Positions 9,764 through 18,645 of a stretch of DNA of 64,000 bases are shown here, piece after piece. The stretch spans positions 1 through 64,000 of the forward strand of contig JACRLO010000012.1 of assembly GCA_016235245.1 (NCBI GenBank), in the 5' to 3' direction. Origin of the DNA: Nitrospirota bacterium. Lineage in GTDB: Bacteria > Nitrospirota > Thermodesulfovibrionia > Thermodesulfovibrionales > UBA6898. The position numbers were made by a program, and so were the translations under genes. Numbering within the stretch: the first letter of the stretch is position 1; the number at the start of each line of letters is the position of its first letter. The notes beneath the pieces were generated by a model. The model was not told where the DNA came from and searched no databases. It saw nothing but the letters and a program-made list of their open reading frames with translations.

Positions 9764-9782
9764 TACCAGGCGGAGGTTTATT

Positions 9783-10763
9783 GTGGACAGAGTCTTAAGC
9801 GGTATGCAGTCAAGCGGAAAGGTACATCTCGGCAATTATGTCGGCGCGCTGCAGAACTGGGTGAAGCTGCAGGATAAATACGATTGCTACTATTTTGTTG
9901 CTGACTGGCATGCCCTTACAACAGGATATACCAACCCTTCGGTGCTGCACGAATCGGTCACAGACCTGCTGGTGAACTTCCTTGCCGCAGGACTTGATCC
10001 TGATAAATGCACCATCTTTATCCAGTCCAGGATACTGGAGCATGCAGAGCTGCATCTCCTGCTTTCGATGATCACACCCCTTGGCTGGCTTGAGCGCGTG
10101 CCGACCTATAAAGAGAAGCAGACAGAACTGAGCGAGCGCGACCTCTCCACATACGGTTTTCTCGGTTACCCGCTTCTGCAGACAGCAGACATTATCATGT
10201 ACCGGGCAAAGCATGTGCCTGTCGGCATAGACCAGGTGCCTCACCTTGAGATATCGCGTGAAATTGCACGCAGGTTTAATAACCTTTACGGTGAGGTTTT
10301 CCCTGAGCCTGATGCACTGCTGACCCCCTTCCCCAAGGTGCCTGGGGTAGATGGCAGAAAGATGTCAAAGAGCTATGGCAATGCCATCTATCTTTCAGAC
10401 AGCGCAAAGGAAGTAGAACAGAAGATCAGGACCATGACCACTGACCCGGCCCGTATTCGCAGAACAGACATAGGCGATCCGGAGCAGTCTCCCGTCTTTC
10501 AGCTTCATAAGGTCTTTTCAACAGCAGAAGAGCAGGCAGAGGTTGCTGAGGGATGCAGGACAGCAGGCATCGGCTGCATTGACTGCAAGAAGGTGCTTAT
10601 CAAGAACGTCTTCTCTGTGCTTGAGCCGATCTGGGAGAAAAGGGCAGCCCTTCTTGCTGATCCTGATAAACTGCATGCGATAGCAGAAAAGGGAAACGAG
10701 AAGGCCAGAAAGGTGGCGCAGGAGACCATGCAGCTCGTACGCAAGGCAATGGGGCTGTATTAG
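9783..10763 (+). CDS. trpS: Tryptophanyl-tRNA synthetase
   Basis: The 326-residue class I synthetase starts DRVLSGMQSSGKVHLGNYVGA, containing the HIGH-like motif (HLGN, residues 15-18), and has GIDQ near residue 148 and KMSKS at 193-197. It charges tRNA-Trp in the cytoplasm. The start is GTG with GGAGG 6 bases upstream, and the length is typical of the bacterial family. It follows the kinase-like gene by 19 bases and converges on mazF. Confidence 0.97.
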   Translation: MDRVLSGMQSSGKVHLGNYVGALQNWVKLQDKYDCYYFVADWHALTTGYTNPSVLHESVTDLLVNFLAAGLDPDKCTIFIQSRILEHAELHLLLSMITPLGWLERVPTYKEKQTELSERDLSTYGFLGYPLLQTADIIMYRAKHVPVGIDQVPHLEISREIARRFNNLYGEVFPEPDALLTPFPKVPGVDGRKMSKSYGNAIYLSDSAKEVEQKIRTMTTDPARIRRTDIGDPEQSPVFQLHKVFSTAEEQAEVAEGCRTAGIGCIDCKKVLIKNVFSVLEPIWEKRAALLADPDKLHAIAEKGNEKARKVAQETMQLVRKAMGLY

Positions 10764-10772
10764 TGCGTTATA

Positions 10773-11105
10773 TCAGTAAAGAAGAGGTTTGAATTTAGCG
10801 AGGACTTGTGAAAGGGCTGTCGCTGAAATGCGGTCAGTTACTTTTACTTTGCGGACCTGCCAGTCGATAGAGCGAACCTGATCGGCAAGGGCAACTCCAG
10901 AGGTCTTCTTTGCACCGTCAAGCGCCACTTCAAATGGATAACCTTTGATCTTTGTGGTGATCGGGCAGATAAGACAGAGGCCGGAAGCCTTATTGTAGAG
11001 CGCAGGAGAAAGGACAAGCGCCGGTCTGAACCCTGCCTGCTCATGCCCTAATGTCGGATCGAAACTCAAAAGGATAATATCGCCGCGATCCGGAATTGTT
11101 CTCAT
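10773..11105 (-). CDS. MazF/PemK-family toxin (mRNA interferase)
   Basis: The 110-residue protein has the MazF signature: RGDIILLSFDPTLGHEQAGFRPALVLSP at the front (conserved GD, G-EQ-G-RP), CPITTKIKGYPFEV in the middle, and LADQVRSIDW at about 75-84. Family members cut single-stranded mRNA at short motifs and are held in check by a cognate antitoxin. The AbrB-fold antitoxin gene lies upstream on the same strand, but 130 bases away rather than overlapping, which is unusual (see the repeat at 11134-11227). An AGGGA site precedes the ATG. Confidence 0.93.
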   Translation of the reverse strand: MRTIPDRGDIILLSFDPTLGHEQAGFRPALVLSPALYNKASGLCLICPITTKIKGYPFEVALDGAKKTSGVALADQVRSIDWQVRKVKVTDRISATALSQVLAKFKPLLY

Positions 11106-11133
11106 CGTATCCCTTCAGTTACGGATGATGACA

Positions 11134-11227
11134 CCCCTCCAGCAGAAGTAGGTGCTTTAGTGACCTTTGAGCTCAGGGCCGCACTGTTTGAAGTCCCCTC
11201 TTGGGAGGGGTGAAGGGGTGGGTTGAT
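11134..11227. repeat. Repeat-like insert between mazE and mazF
   Basis: The 130-base gap between the antitoxin and toxin genes holds C-rich and G-rich tracts: CCCCTCC at 11134-11140, a 15-base string AGAAGTAGGTGCTTT at 11144-11158, and a hairpin CCCCTC-TTGG-GAGGGG at 11195-11210 followed by TGAAGGGGTGGG. The same 15-base string, again next to CCCCTCC and GGAGGTGAAG, occurs inside cbiA (59206-59275). This suggests a small dispersed element. A 15-base match alone could be chance in a window this size. Confidence 0.4.
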
Positions 11228-11235
11228 ACCCTTCA

Positions 11236-11478
11236 TTAAAGAAGCTCCTTGCCAACAGGCTGACCGTAGTCTGCCTCGGCATGACGATTTTGAGCCGTAA
11301 TCTCCTTCACAAGCTCTTTAAGGGAATACTCCTGCTTTTCAGCGGGCTTGATGATAATACCACCCTCAGCATTGTTGATCTCTATGGTGGAGTTCACCCC
11401 AATGCCTGCCTTTTTGGCGACCGCGCTGGGTATGCGCACGCCTATGCTGTTGCCCCACTGTGCTGTCTTCGCAATCAT
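11236..11478 (-). CDS. MazE-like antitoxin (AbrB/SpoVT fold)
   Basis: The 80-residue protein starts MIAKTAQWGNSIGVRIPSAV, the standard AbrB-fold swapped-hairpin DNA-binding motif of MazE antitoxins; the acidic C-terminal tail (from about residue 50, KEITAQNRHAEADYG) is the part that usually wraps the toxin. I chose the ATG at 11478 because a GGAGGG site lies just upstream and the family begins here; a longer open frame to 11541 is not needed. It would neutralise the MazF-type toxin at 10773-11105 and repress the pair's own promoter. Confidence 0.9.
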   Translation of the reverse strand: MIAKTAQWGNSIGVRIPSAVAKKAGIGVNSTIEINNAEGGIIIKPAEKQEYSLKELVKEITAQNRHAEADYGQPVGKELL

Positions 11479-11641
11479 GACACACCCTCCATTAACGCCA
11501 ATGCTAAAGAAAGTATATCCCATGGATATACATAATCTCAAGTTATTATTTATCCGTCTTTTCTTGACAGGTTAAGTCAATGGGTCTCCGTTGGCTGCAA
11601 TAGTTCAGTAATTGCGACAGCAGTTCTTGTAAACGGAATTG

Positions 11642-11824
11642 CTAACTTTTAATTAATTCGGATGTGTCCCCATTTATCCACCAACCATTATGCCCATATC
11701 TTTTTTCGAGCAACCAAGATGCACCCGTCGATATGGAAGCATCTGTCATTTGCGCAAATAGAGAACCTGATAAAAACAATATCAAACAAAGAGATAATGC
11801 ACATAGGTTTATCAAATTACCCAT
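11642..11824 (-). pseudogene. Truncated secreted protein fragment
   Basis: A 60-residue frame starts MGNLINLCAL and has a clear signal peptide (hydrophobic core to LFAQ). Only 35 residues follow, including ASWLLEKRYGHNGWW and GDTSELIKS before the stop. The pattern of a helix, a WL pair, a GxxGWW turn and a second helix resembles the first repeat of prenyltransferase/squalene-cyclase-like secreted proteins, cut off after one unit. That reading is inference. The start lies 3 bases after the stop of the frameshifted FG-GAP-like gene, so the two were probably an operon. A second Met at 11842 overlaps that gene. Confidence 0.45.
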
Positions 11825-11826
11825 AG

Positions 11827-12714
11827 CTACTTCTTTTCCCATATCTGCACCGTCCCCTCACGAGTTAGAACAACAAGCTGTTTCTTCCCCGTTCCTTTTA
11901 CGTCATCGATAAGAACCTTCGTGCCTCGCTTGTTATACGGTGGACTTTCCCACATTACTTCATACTTCTTCCCGGTCCATTTGAGTATCTTTATGTAATC
12001 CTTAACATCTGAATAGAAAAATACATCACCATCTTCGAAATATTCCCTTTCTCCATTCTCTTCAACCAGGATTATTTCGTCTATTCCATCTCCATCAATA
12101 TCCTTAACGTCAAAATATCCGACGCCAAGATTCTTCGTATGAGTAGCAAACTGAATATCCCGTTGAATAAAGCCTGACATATCCTTTTTCAGCTCAAGAC
12201 CTGAAATAATTGGCATATTATCGCCATCATACGCCTTTACAAAGCGATATCCGAAGTATTCCTCAACATCCTTACTCCTTGTTCTGCCGATATAGAAATC
12301 AGGAAGATCATAGTTCTTAATACCGAGCGGCTTCTTGCCGACCTTTACAATTTCGTATTTGGCTTTATCGTTACGAGCAGGTCGAAATATATATAAAGGA
12401 TCTTCGCCAATATATGACATTAAAAGCCCTCCCCTAATGTTATTGCCGAACCGCCCAAAAGCTCGATACCTGCCAACGCTCTTTGAATAATATATTTCCT
12501 TCTTTCCGGTCTTATGTTCCCATTCGACCGGAAATCCCGGCTCATTTCTTCTTATTTTTAATGTTTGCTCTCCATGCTCCTTCTCCTGAGAAAAGCTGAA
12601 GATTCTCAATTTGCCGTCACCAAAAAATCCCGAATTCCATATAGGCATTCGATTGGCCACTTTTTTCCACCGAATTCCGTGTTGCAGCTTGGACTCTGCC
12701 AGGGATATATCCAG
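11827..12714 (-). pseudogene. C-terminal part of a frameshifted FG-GAP-like protein
   Basis: The open frame reads from about 12714 (in-frame stop TAG just upstream) to 11827 and continues the protein begun at 13199: its first residues, LDISLAESKLQHG..., complete the SW ending of the N-terminal part. It holds VCBS/FG-GAP-type calcium-binding repeats, including FFGDGKLRIF and DVKDIDGDGIDEIILV, and ends in a WD-like VLTREGTVQIWEKK. The first internal Met is at 12660. It lacks its own signal peptide and ribosome binding site, so it is probably not translated alone. Confidence 0.7.
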
Positions 12715-13199
12715 CTACCTGTCAAGCGCGGTCTTTCACGCTGCTCATGAAATATGTATTTGTTATGTTCCCACTCGATTCCAAAATATGCAGGTTCTGC
12801 CTCAACTGTAATTCCACTGTTGCCCTTCAATACCAGTAGTTGTTCAATTTCGAATCGATACCACAAATTATTCATCTCACTCTCTGTCCAAATCTTCTTT
12901 AAATTTACATTGAGTTTAGAACCGTCCCATTCGAGAACTGCAAACATAAAATCCTTTTCTGTTTCTGACTCAAACCATTGCGTAGATTCACTATTGTGGT
13001 TGCCATGCATGCCGAAGTCGGCAACCAGTATCTCGCTTTTACCATTATGATTTAAGTCGGCGGTTGCAAAAAGATAAAAGGGCCTTTCTGTCAGTCGTTC
13101 AGTCTCGTATGTCTTTTCGAAATGCCACTTCTCTACTGCATAGCTCGATGATATAAAACAGATGCTAATCGCCAATATATAAGCAAATTTGATTTTCAT
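12606..13199 (-). pseudogene. N-terminal part of a frameshifted FG-GAP-like secreted protein
   Basis: The frame starts MKIKFAYILAISIC with a signal peptide (cleavage near SYA-VE) and an FG-GAP-like repeat, FATADLNHNGKSEILVADFG. The start at 13199 has GGGAG 8 bases upstream. From about residue 162 (GSW) the frame goes wrong: the next residues (IYPWQSP...) do not continue the family, while the -1 frame reads LDISLAES and so on to 11827. Loss of one copy of a CTGG duplication near 12711-12716 would explain the shift. If genuine, the gene is inactive; an assembly error is possible. Confidence 0.7.
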
Positions 13200-13429
13200 T
13201 TCTTGCACTCCCATCTGTCAGGATATCTGGCCCTATCATTATCCCTGCAAACACCGTCTCCAATCATGCGAGGGGTCTATAGGGTCAGACTGCTTATTGA
13301 CATTCGCCCTTATTGCACCCGGTAATTCTTAAACTCGATATCGCAAATTGCAGCTTCAAGTTATTCCGCTCCGTCACTCTATCCACTGAGTGTCCGAGTT
13401 ATACCTGTCAGCGTCAGACTATGGACTCT
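13200..13429. other. Non-coding stretch, possible REP/transposase relic
   Basis: About 230 bases between the FG-GAP-like and ORF6N genes show no gene. They contain AGGGTCAGACTGCTTATTGA (13279-13298) and, facing it, GTCAGCGTCAGACTATGGAC near 13408-13427; phrases of this kind often flank IS200-like or RAYT transposase genes in related genomes. That is a memory-based impression, not a match I could test. Confidence 0.2.
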
Positions 13430-13951
13430 TCATTTATCGGCATCCCGCCTGAACCCAATCTTGCCCTTCCTGGATATAGGCGGAGCCATTAATTGCCGTA
13501 TCGCGTCAAAGACTACCTTGAACTGTGAGTCATATTTCTTTTCCATGCTGGCGAGTTTCCGGGCGAGGTCTTTATGGGTCGCAATCAGTTCGCGGAGCTT
13601 GACGAACGTCCGCATGATCTGGACATTTACCTCAATTGACTGATCGCTGTTCAACACACTTGAGAGCATAGCAACACCCTGCTCGGTAAACACATAGGGC
13701 AAGTATTTTCGATGTTCCCCTCTGCCGCTTTTTATGGTCGCAAAATGCGACCTTAAAGATTCCGCTTCTTCCTTTGTTAGTTGAAACATAAAATCATCCG
13801 GAAATCGCTTCGGGTTCCTGCGAACCTGTTCATTAAGGCGCTTCGTTTCGACCCCGTAAAGTTCAGCCAGATCCCTATCAAGCATGATCTTGTGGCCTCG
13901 GATCAGATAGATCTTATTCTCGATTATCTCAACAGGAATAAGTTCTTTCAT
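13430..13951 (-). CDS. ORF6N-domain DNA-binding protein
   Basis: The 173-residue protein carries an N-terminal ORF6N domain (about residues 7-95: IYLIRGHKIMLDRDLAELYGVETKRLNEQVRRN, then FTEQGVAMLSSVL), a DNA-binding relative of KilA-N found in phage antirepressors and on many bacterial accessory islands. A coiled-coil-like stretch follows (about 120-150, LARKLASMEKKYDSQFKVVFDAI), then a basic tail. There is no phage module around it, so it is probably a lone accessory gene like those scattered through anaerobe genomes. Its function is not known. Confidence 0.9.
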   Translation of the reverse strand: MKELIPVEIIENKIYLIRGHKIMLDRDLAELYGVETKRLNEQVRRNPKRFPDDFMFQLTKEEAESLRSHFATIKSGRGEHRKYLPYVFTEQGVAMLSSVLNSDQSIEVNVQIMRTFVKLRELIATHKDLARKLASMEKKYDSQFKVVFDAIRQLMAPPISRKGKIGFRRDADK

Positions 13952-14219
13952 TCATCCGCCTTGAATGCCGTCGAAGAGTGCGCCCGGCCAAAAGCGGCGA
14001 AACCGAGGGAAAAGGAGATTTGCCCGCATTTCAGGGTCCAACTGAAGATCCGCTGGTAAATGGGAAAAATGAACTGCTTCGGCCCCTCGAAAAAGTTCAT
14101 CCAATTGACTGCTTGTGTTATCACTATTCTATCCGTCCCCTCCGATAGAAAAGTGCTTAATGATAATAAGTTATGACGCTAAAAACAAGGTCTATTTGTA
14201 GGTGTAAAAGTGAGGACCA
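13952..14219. other. Intergenic stretch without a recognised gene
   Basis: About 270 bases lie between the ORF6N gene and the DUF486 gene. A 7-base inverted repeat TTCTATC / GATAGAA (14127-14133 and 14144-14150) is the only structure seen; without a following T run it is not a convincing terminator. Confidence 0.3.
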
Positions 14220-14561
14220 CTATGTTCTGAAAATAAAATAGACCGCGCCCATGAGGCAGATGCCTGCCCAGAGGTAATCGAGCTTGAGCGGCTGGTCCAT
14301 GTACAGGACAACAAACGGCACAAAGACCGAAAGCGTTATCACCTCTTGCAGGATCTTGAGCTGGGGCAGGCTCAGGGAAGTTGCACCGATTCGGTTTGCC
14401 GGGACCTGCAGAAGGTATTCAAAAAGTGCAATGCTCCAGCTCACTAACGCCGCAACATACCAGGCCTTGTTGTTCAGGTTTTTCAGGTGGCCATACCACG
14501 CAAACGTCATGAAGATATTGGAAAGCACCAGGAGGCCTGCTGTCTTAACAAGTATCGTCAT
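14220..14561 (-). CDS. DUF486 (DMT-like) small membrane protein
   Basis: The 113-residue protein has four predicted transmembrane helices and the DUF486 pattern: FMTFAWYGHLK near residue 18, ALVSWSIALFEYLLQVPANRIG in the middle, and SLPQLKILQEVITLSVF. DUF486 proteins look like half of a drug/metabolite transporter and probably dimerise in the inner membrane; the substrate is unknown. The gene lies 20 bases downstream of icd on the same strand, so it may share its transcript. Confidence 0.9.
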   Translation of the reverse strand: MTILVKTAGLLVLSNIFMTFAWYGHLKNLNNKAWYVAALVSWSIALFEYLLQVPANRIGATSLSLPQLKILQEVITLSVFVPFVVLYMDQPLKLDYLWAGICLMGAVYFIFRT

Positions 14562-14581
14562 ATCCCAACCAGTCAGGTATC

Positions 14582-15799
14582 CTATGCTTTCAGTTGCAGT
14601 TTCAGGCGCTCCACCACTGCATCAATAAACTCTTCAGTCTTCGCATACGTTGTAACCTTCGGCTCGGCAATAAGCATAAGGTCCTTGGTCATAATGCCGT
14701 TTTCGATGGTCGCAATGACCGCCTCTTCAACGGTCCGTGCATAGTTCACCACCTCAGGGGTATTATCGAGCTCTCCTCTTTTTGCAATCGCGCCTGTCCA
14801 GGCAAAGATGGATGCAACCGAGTTCGTTGATGTCGGGTTCCCCTTTAAGTGTTCATAATAATGGCGCATGACCGTGCCGTGCGCTGCCTCAAACTCGAAC
14901 TTGCCGTCAGGTGAAACAAGAACTGATGTCATGAGGCCAAGGCTGCCAAAACCGGATGCAACCAGATCGGACATAACATCGCCGTCATAGTTCATGCAGG
15001 CCCAGAGCATACCGCCCTCTGATTTCATGATCTGGGCAACCGCATCATCAATGAGCATATACCGATAAGCGACCCCGGCCTTCTGCAGAGCATCCTTTGC
15101 CTTTTCTACCTCTTCAGCAAAGACATCCCGGAAAAAGCCGTGATACTGTTTTGAAATGGTATCCTTTGCGCCAAACCAGAGGTCCACCTTCTCGCTCAGG
15201 GCATACTGGATGCAGGCCTTTGCAAAGCTCCTGATCGAAGGTTCGGTGTTATGGGTGCCCATGATTACGCCGGCGCCTTTAAAATCATGGATTGTGAGGA
15301 CCTTCTTTTCCCCTCCGCCTGCAGGCGTAAAGACCAGTTCTGCTTTGCCCGGACCGTCAACAACGATCTCGGTGCTTTTATAGATATCGCCGTACGCATG
15401 ACGTCCGATAATGATCGGTTTTTTCCATGACCGCACCATGGGGGGGATGTTCTTCACAATAATCGGCTTTCTGATGACCGTGCCGTCGAGCATGGAACGG
15501 ATCGTGCCGTTGGGACTTTTCCACATCTGCTTGAGATTGTATTCCTTTACCCTCGCAGCATTGGGCGTAATCGTGGCGCATTTGACGCCTACGCCGAATT
15601 CCTTGATCGCATTGGCTGCATCTATGGTCACCTGATCGTCGGTGTCATCCCTGTGTTTCATGCCAAGGTCATAGTATTTCAGGTCAATATCAAGGAACGG
15701 GGATATGAGCTTGTCCTTGATGAACTGCCAGATGATCCTCGTCATTTCATCGCCGTCCATTTCGACAATCGGGTTCTTTACAGTTATTTTTGTAGCCAA
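14582..15799 (-). CDS. icd: Isocitrate dehydrogenase (NADP-dependent, type II)
   Basis: The 405-residue protein matches the eukaryote-like homodimeric NADP-IDH subfamily: [11 protein letters not shown] at 14-24, [33 protein letters not shown] with the substrate Ser and Arg, and [23 protein letters not shown] near 310, a cofactor site. It converts isocitrate to 2-oxoglutarate and CO2 in the cytoplasm; in organisms with a reductive TCA cycle it can run in reverse. The start codon is TTG at 15799 with AGGAGG 5 bases upstream. It is divergent from the RACo-like gene, with a 174-base gap between them. Confidence 0.96.
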   Translation of the reverse strand: MATKITVKNPIVEMDGDEMTRIIWQFIKDKLISPFLDIDLKYYDLGMKHRDDTDDQVTIDAANAIKEFGVGVKCATITPNAARVKEYNLKQMWKSPNGTIRSMLDGTVIRKPIIVKNIPPMVRSWKKPIIIGRHAYGDIYKSTEIVVDGPGKAELVFTPAGGGEKKVLTIHDFKGAGVIMGTHNTEPSIRSFAKACIQYALSEKVDLWFGAKDTISKQYHGFFRDVFAEEVEKAKDALQKAGVAYRYMLIDDAVAQIMKSEGGMLWACMNYDGDVMSDLVASGFGSLGLMTSVLVSPDGKFEFEAAHGTVMRHYYEHLKGNPTSTNSVASIFAWTGAIAKRGELDNTPEVVNYARTVEEAVIATIENGIMTKDLMLIAEPKVTTYAKTEEFIDAVVERLKLQLKA

Positions 15800-15973
15800 G
15801 GCAGCCTCCTGAAAGTAGTGTAAGGGTAATTTATAGGCTCTCCCATGGAGATGTCAACCGGCCTTAAATCCATGCCGCAATCAGCTCCGCACGTCACTGC
15901 GGACAACGGACAAAGGAGACGCTCCCTGAGATTTCTTGATTTTCATTCTTGCCAACCAATACAATGAAAGACC

Positions 15974-17845
15974 ATGGAAATAAAAATACTCAACGGCAGA
16001 ACTCTTACTGCGGAGCCTGGCAAAAGCGTGTACCAGACGCTGAGAGACAACGGTGTCTATCTTGTCGCATCCTGCGGAGGCAAAGGTGTTTGCGGCAAAT
16101 GCCGCGTGAAGGTCCTCGATGGTAAATACCGGACTGAGTCGGCAACAAAACTGAAGAAAAAAGAGATCGGGGACAAGGTTGTACTGGCATGCACGACCTT
16201 TCCTGAAGAAGACATCCATATTGAGATTCCTGAAGATTCGAAGCTCGTTATCGGCGATAAAATTGCGGTCTCCAAGTCGAAAAGCTTTCTCGATTTCCTC
16301 AAGTTGGAGGAGCCGACGCTGACACCTCCTGTCAGAAAAATCATGCTTGCGCTCATGCCGCCTTCCATTGAGGACAATATCAGCGACCTGGAACGGGTTA
16401 AGAGATCCCTGATCGAGCACGGTATTGAGGAAATGCGTTTTTCTCATGGTTTTGTGCAGACCATGGCAAAGGCCCTGAGGCAGCATAACTGGACTGCACA
16501 TCTTACGTACACCGAAAATTTTGAGGCTATATCGCTCGTCTCGCCCGAGCGGGTCAAGCACTACGGCATTGCTGTTGATATCGGCACAACGACCGTTGTC
16601 GTCTATCTCGTTGACTGCACTGACGGCACGCTCCTGGATACCGGCGTGACCTACAATTCACAGATGCGTCATGGCGATGATGTCATCACACGAATTGTCC
16701 ATGCAACAGAAGGCGGAGCCCTGCAGGAATTGAGAAATGCAGTGGTCAACGACATTAACGGTCTGCTTAATCCGATGATGGAGCGTAATCATATAAGCCG
16801 CGACGATATCGACTCTGCCGTAATCTCCGGCAATACCACAATGGTGCAGCTCTTCTGGGGACTCGACCCCTCTTCGATCCGGGAGGAACCCTACATCCCA
16901 ACCGTAAATGCTTATCCGGCCTGGCGTGCAGGCACGGCAAAGCTCCTGATCAACCACCAGGCTCCGGTCTATACCATACCCTGCGTCGGCAGCTATGTAG
17001 GCGGCGATATCACTTCAGGCCTGCTTGCATCGAAGATGCACAGAAGCGCCGAAGTGGCGCTCTTTATGGACATCGGCACGAATGGCGAGATCGTAGTGGG
17101 CAACAACGAATGGCTCATTACCGCTGCCACTTCAGCCGGCCCCTGCTTTGAAGGCAGCGGTATCAGGCATGGCATGCGTGCAACCGAGGGGGCCATCGAG
17201 TCGGTTAAGATCAATTCCGCTACCTTTGACGTTGAGCTGGGAGTGATCGGCAATGCGCAGCCTGCAGGCATATGCGGCTCCGGCATGATCGATGCGATAT
17301 CGGAATTCTTTTTTGCCGGTATCATTGACCAGAAAGGCAAGTTCATGCGGGATTTGAATACAGACAGGATCAGGATCGAAGAAGAAGGTCCGGAGTTTGT
17401 TCTGCATCACGGCGAGACAAAGGATATCGTGCTTACCGAAGTGGATATTGAGAATATCCTGCGTGCAAAAGCAGCGATCTATGCCGGCATGTCCGTACTC
17501 CTTAAGGAGGTCGGTCTTTCTCTTGATATGGTAGAGCGGATCTACATTGCAGGAGGGTTCGGCAACTACCTTAATGTGGAAAAGGCGATCATGATCGGGA
17601 TGCTCCCTGATATGCCGAAGGAAAAGTTCTCCTTTATCGGCAACACCTCCATTGCAGGCGCATATCTCTGCCTTCTGTCCGGAAAGATGCGACAGGAGGC
17701 AGATGAGATTGCAAAGAAGATGACCTATATCGAGCTTTCCGTTTCTCATGGATTCATGGATGAGTATATGTCAGCACTTTTCCTACCCCATACCAACATT
17801 GACCTTTTCCCAACGGTCAGAGAGATGTATAATAGGAGTGCCTGA
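15974..17845 (+). CDS. RACo-like corrinoid protein activator (2Fe-2S + ASKHA ATPase)
   Basis: The 623-residue protein has an N-terminal plant-type ferredoxin domain (CGGKGVCGKC at 34-43, fourth Cys in LACTTF near 74), a linker, and a C-terminal ASKHA ATPase region (DIGTTTVVVYLVD near 202, FMDIGTNGEIVVGNN, AGGFGNYLN near 530). This is the architecture of RACo, which uses ATP to reduce inactive Co(II) corrinoid proteins back to Co(I) in acetogenesis or methyltransferase systems. No partner methyltransferase is adjacent; the REC-PilZ gene follows by 35 bases. The organism would need such an activator if it has a CO dehydrogenase/acetyl-CoA synthase or a corrinoid methyltransferase elsewhere. Confidence 0.9.
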   Translation: MEIKILNGRTLTAEPGKSVYQTLRDNGVYLVASCGGKGVCGKCRVKVLDGKYRTESATKLKKKEIGDKVVLACTTFPEEDIHIEIPEDSKLVIGDKIAVSKSKSFLDFLKLEEPTLTPPVRKIMLALMPPSIEDNISDLERVKRSLIEHGIEEMRFSHGFVQTMAKALRQHNWTAHLTYTENFEAISLVSPERVKHYGIAVDIGTTTVVVYLVDCTDGTLLDTGVTYNSQMRHGDDVITRIVHATEGGALQELRNAVVNDINGLLNPMMERNHISRDDIDSAVISGNTTMVQLFWGLDPSSIREEPYIPTVNAYPAWRAGTAKLLINHQAPVYTIPCVGSYVGGDITSGLLASKMHRSAEVALFMDIGTNGEIVVGNNEWLITAATSAGPCFEGSGIRHGMRATEGAIESVKINSATFDVELGVIGNAQPAGICGSGMIDAISEFFFAGIIDQKGKFMRDLNTDRIRIEEEGPEFVLHHGETKDIVLTEVDIENILRAKAAIYAGMSVLLKEVGLSLDMVERIYIAGGFGNYLNVEKAIMIGMLPDMPKEKFSFIGNTSIAGAYLCLLSGKMRQEADEIAKKMTYIELSVSHGFMDEYMSALFLPHTNIDLFPTVREMYNRSA

Positions 17846-17880
17846 CCTCTCGATCAGGCCACAGGAGAAGACATCACACA

Positions 17881-18645
17881 ATGAACCAGCTTGATGCCAA
17901 TGCCATACTCTTTGCAAATGATAACCCGTCGCTCCTCATGTATGTCGGCATCCTGGTCAAGCGGCTTGGGTACAAGGTCTATCTGGCCCTTGACGGACTG
18001 GAAGCGGTCAGGGTAGCCAAGGAGCGAAAACCGACCATTATAGTCCTTGACTATGCCCTTCCCGGCATCAATGGCGTTTCATGCCTTAACCTGATGCGCA
18101 ATGATGCCTTCCTGCGGGATGTCCCTGTCCTTATGCTCGGTTCGGAAGAGGATAACCTTTCGAAATCAGAGATCGAAAAGATGCATATCCAGGGATATCT
18201 CAAGAAACCGCTCAACGTGACCGATTTTTACCTCGCCATACAAAAATGCCTTAATCATTCCATCAAACGAAGACATATCAGGGCGCCGCTCAACATAAGC
18301 GTAAGCATCAACTGCAAAGGGCGGCAAAGGGATCTCCCGGCATCAAACCTTTCCGTTGAGGGCATCTTTCTGAAGACTGCTGAACCCTATCCTGCGGGGA
18401 CAGAAATGGATCTTGTCCTGACCGTTGATGACGAAGACCCTATCGAATTAAAGGGCATGGTCGTCTCTGCACACAAGATCTCTGCTGATGTGCAGCCGGA
18501 AGCCGGAATGGGAATCAGGTTTATGGATATTCCCGAAGATGTCCGGTACCGGATTCACTATGTTGTCATGAAGGAATTGACCAGAGACATCAGTGTCAGT
18601 GATACAGGCGAGACCTGGCTGGACGAAGCGCTGAATACTGACTAG
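17881..18645 (+). CDS. Response regulator: receiver + PilZ domain
   Basis: The 254-residue protein joins a receiver domain (about 6-122; phospho-acceptor Asp in IIVLDYALPG, conserved Lys in GYLKKPLN) to a PilZ domain (about 137-235) with the c-di-GMP motifs RRHIR and SNLSVEG. The usual acidic pair at the front is Asn-Asp (ANDN) here, so metal binding may be weaker than usual. It probably couples a phosphorelay to c-di-GMP, perhaps for motility or pilus control. It ends by overlapping the convergent panC stop by 4 bases. Confidence 0.9.
   Translation: MNQLDANAILFANDNPSLLMYVGILVKRLGYKVYLALDGLEAVRVAKERKPTIIVLDYALPGINGVSCLNLMRNDAFLRDVPVLMLGSEEDNLSKSEIEKMHIQGYLKKPLNVTDFYLAIQKCLNHSIKRRHIRAPLNISVSINCKGRQRDLPASNLSVEGIFLKTAEPYPAGTEMDLVLTVDDEDPIELKGMVVSAHKISADVQPEAGMGIRFMDIPEDVRYRIHYVVMKELTRDISVSDTGETWLDEALNTD

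Noticed and set aside
13430-13951. Prophage remnant signalled by the ORF6N gene
   Set aside because: No integrase, structural or lysis gene and no attachment-site repeat was seen around it; ORF6N genes often occur alone.
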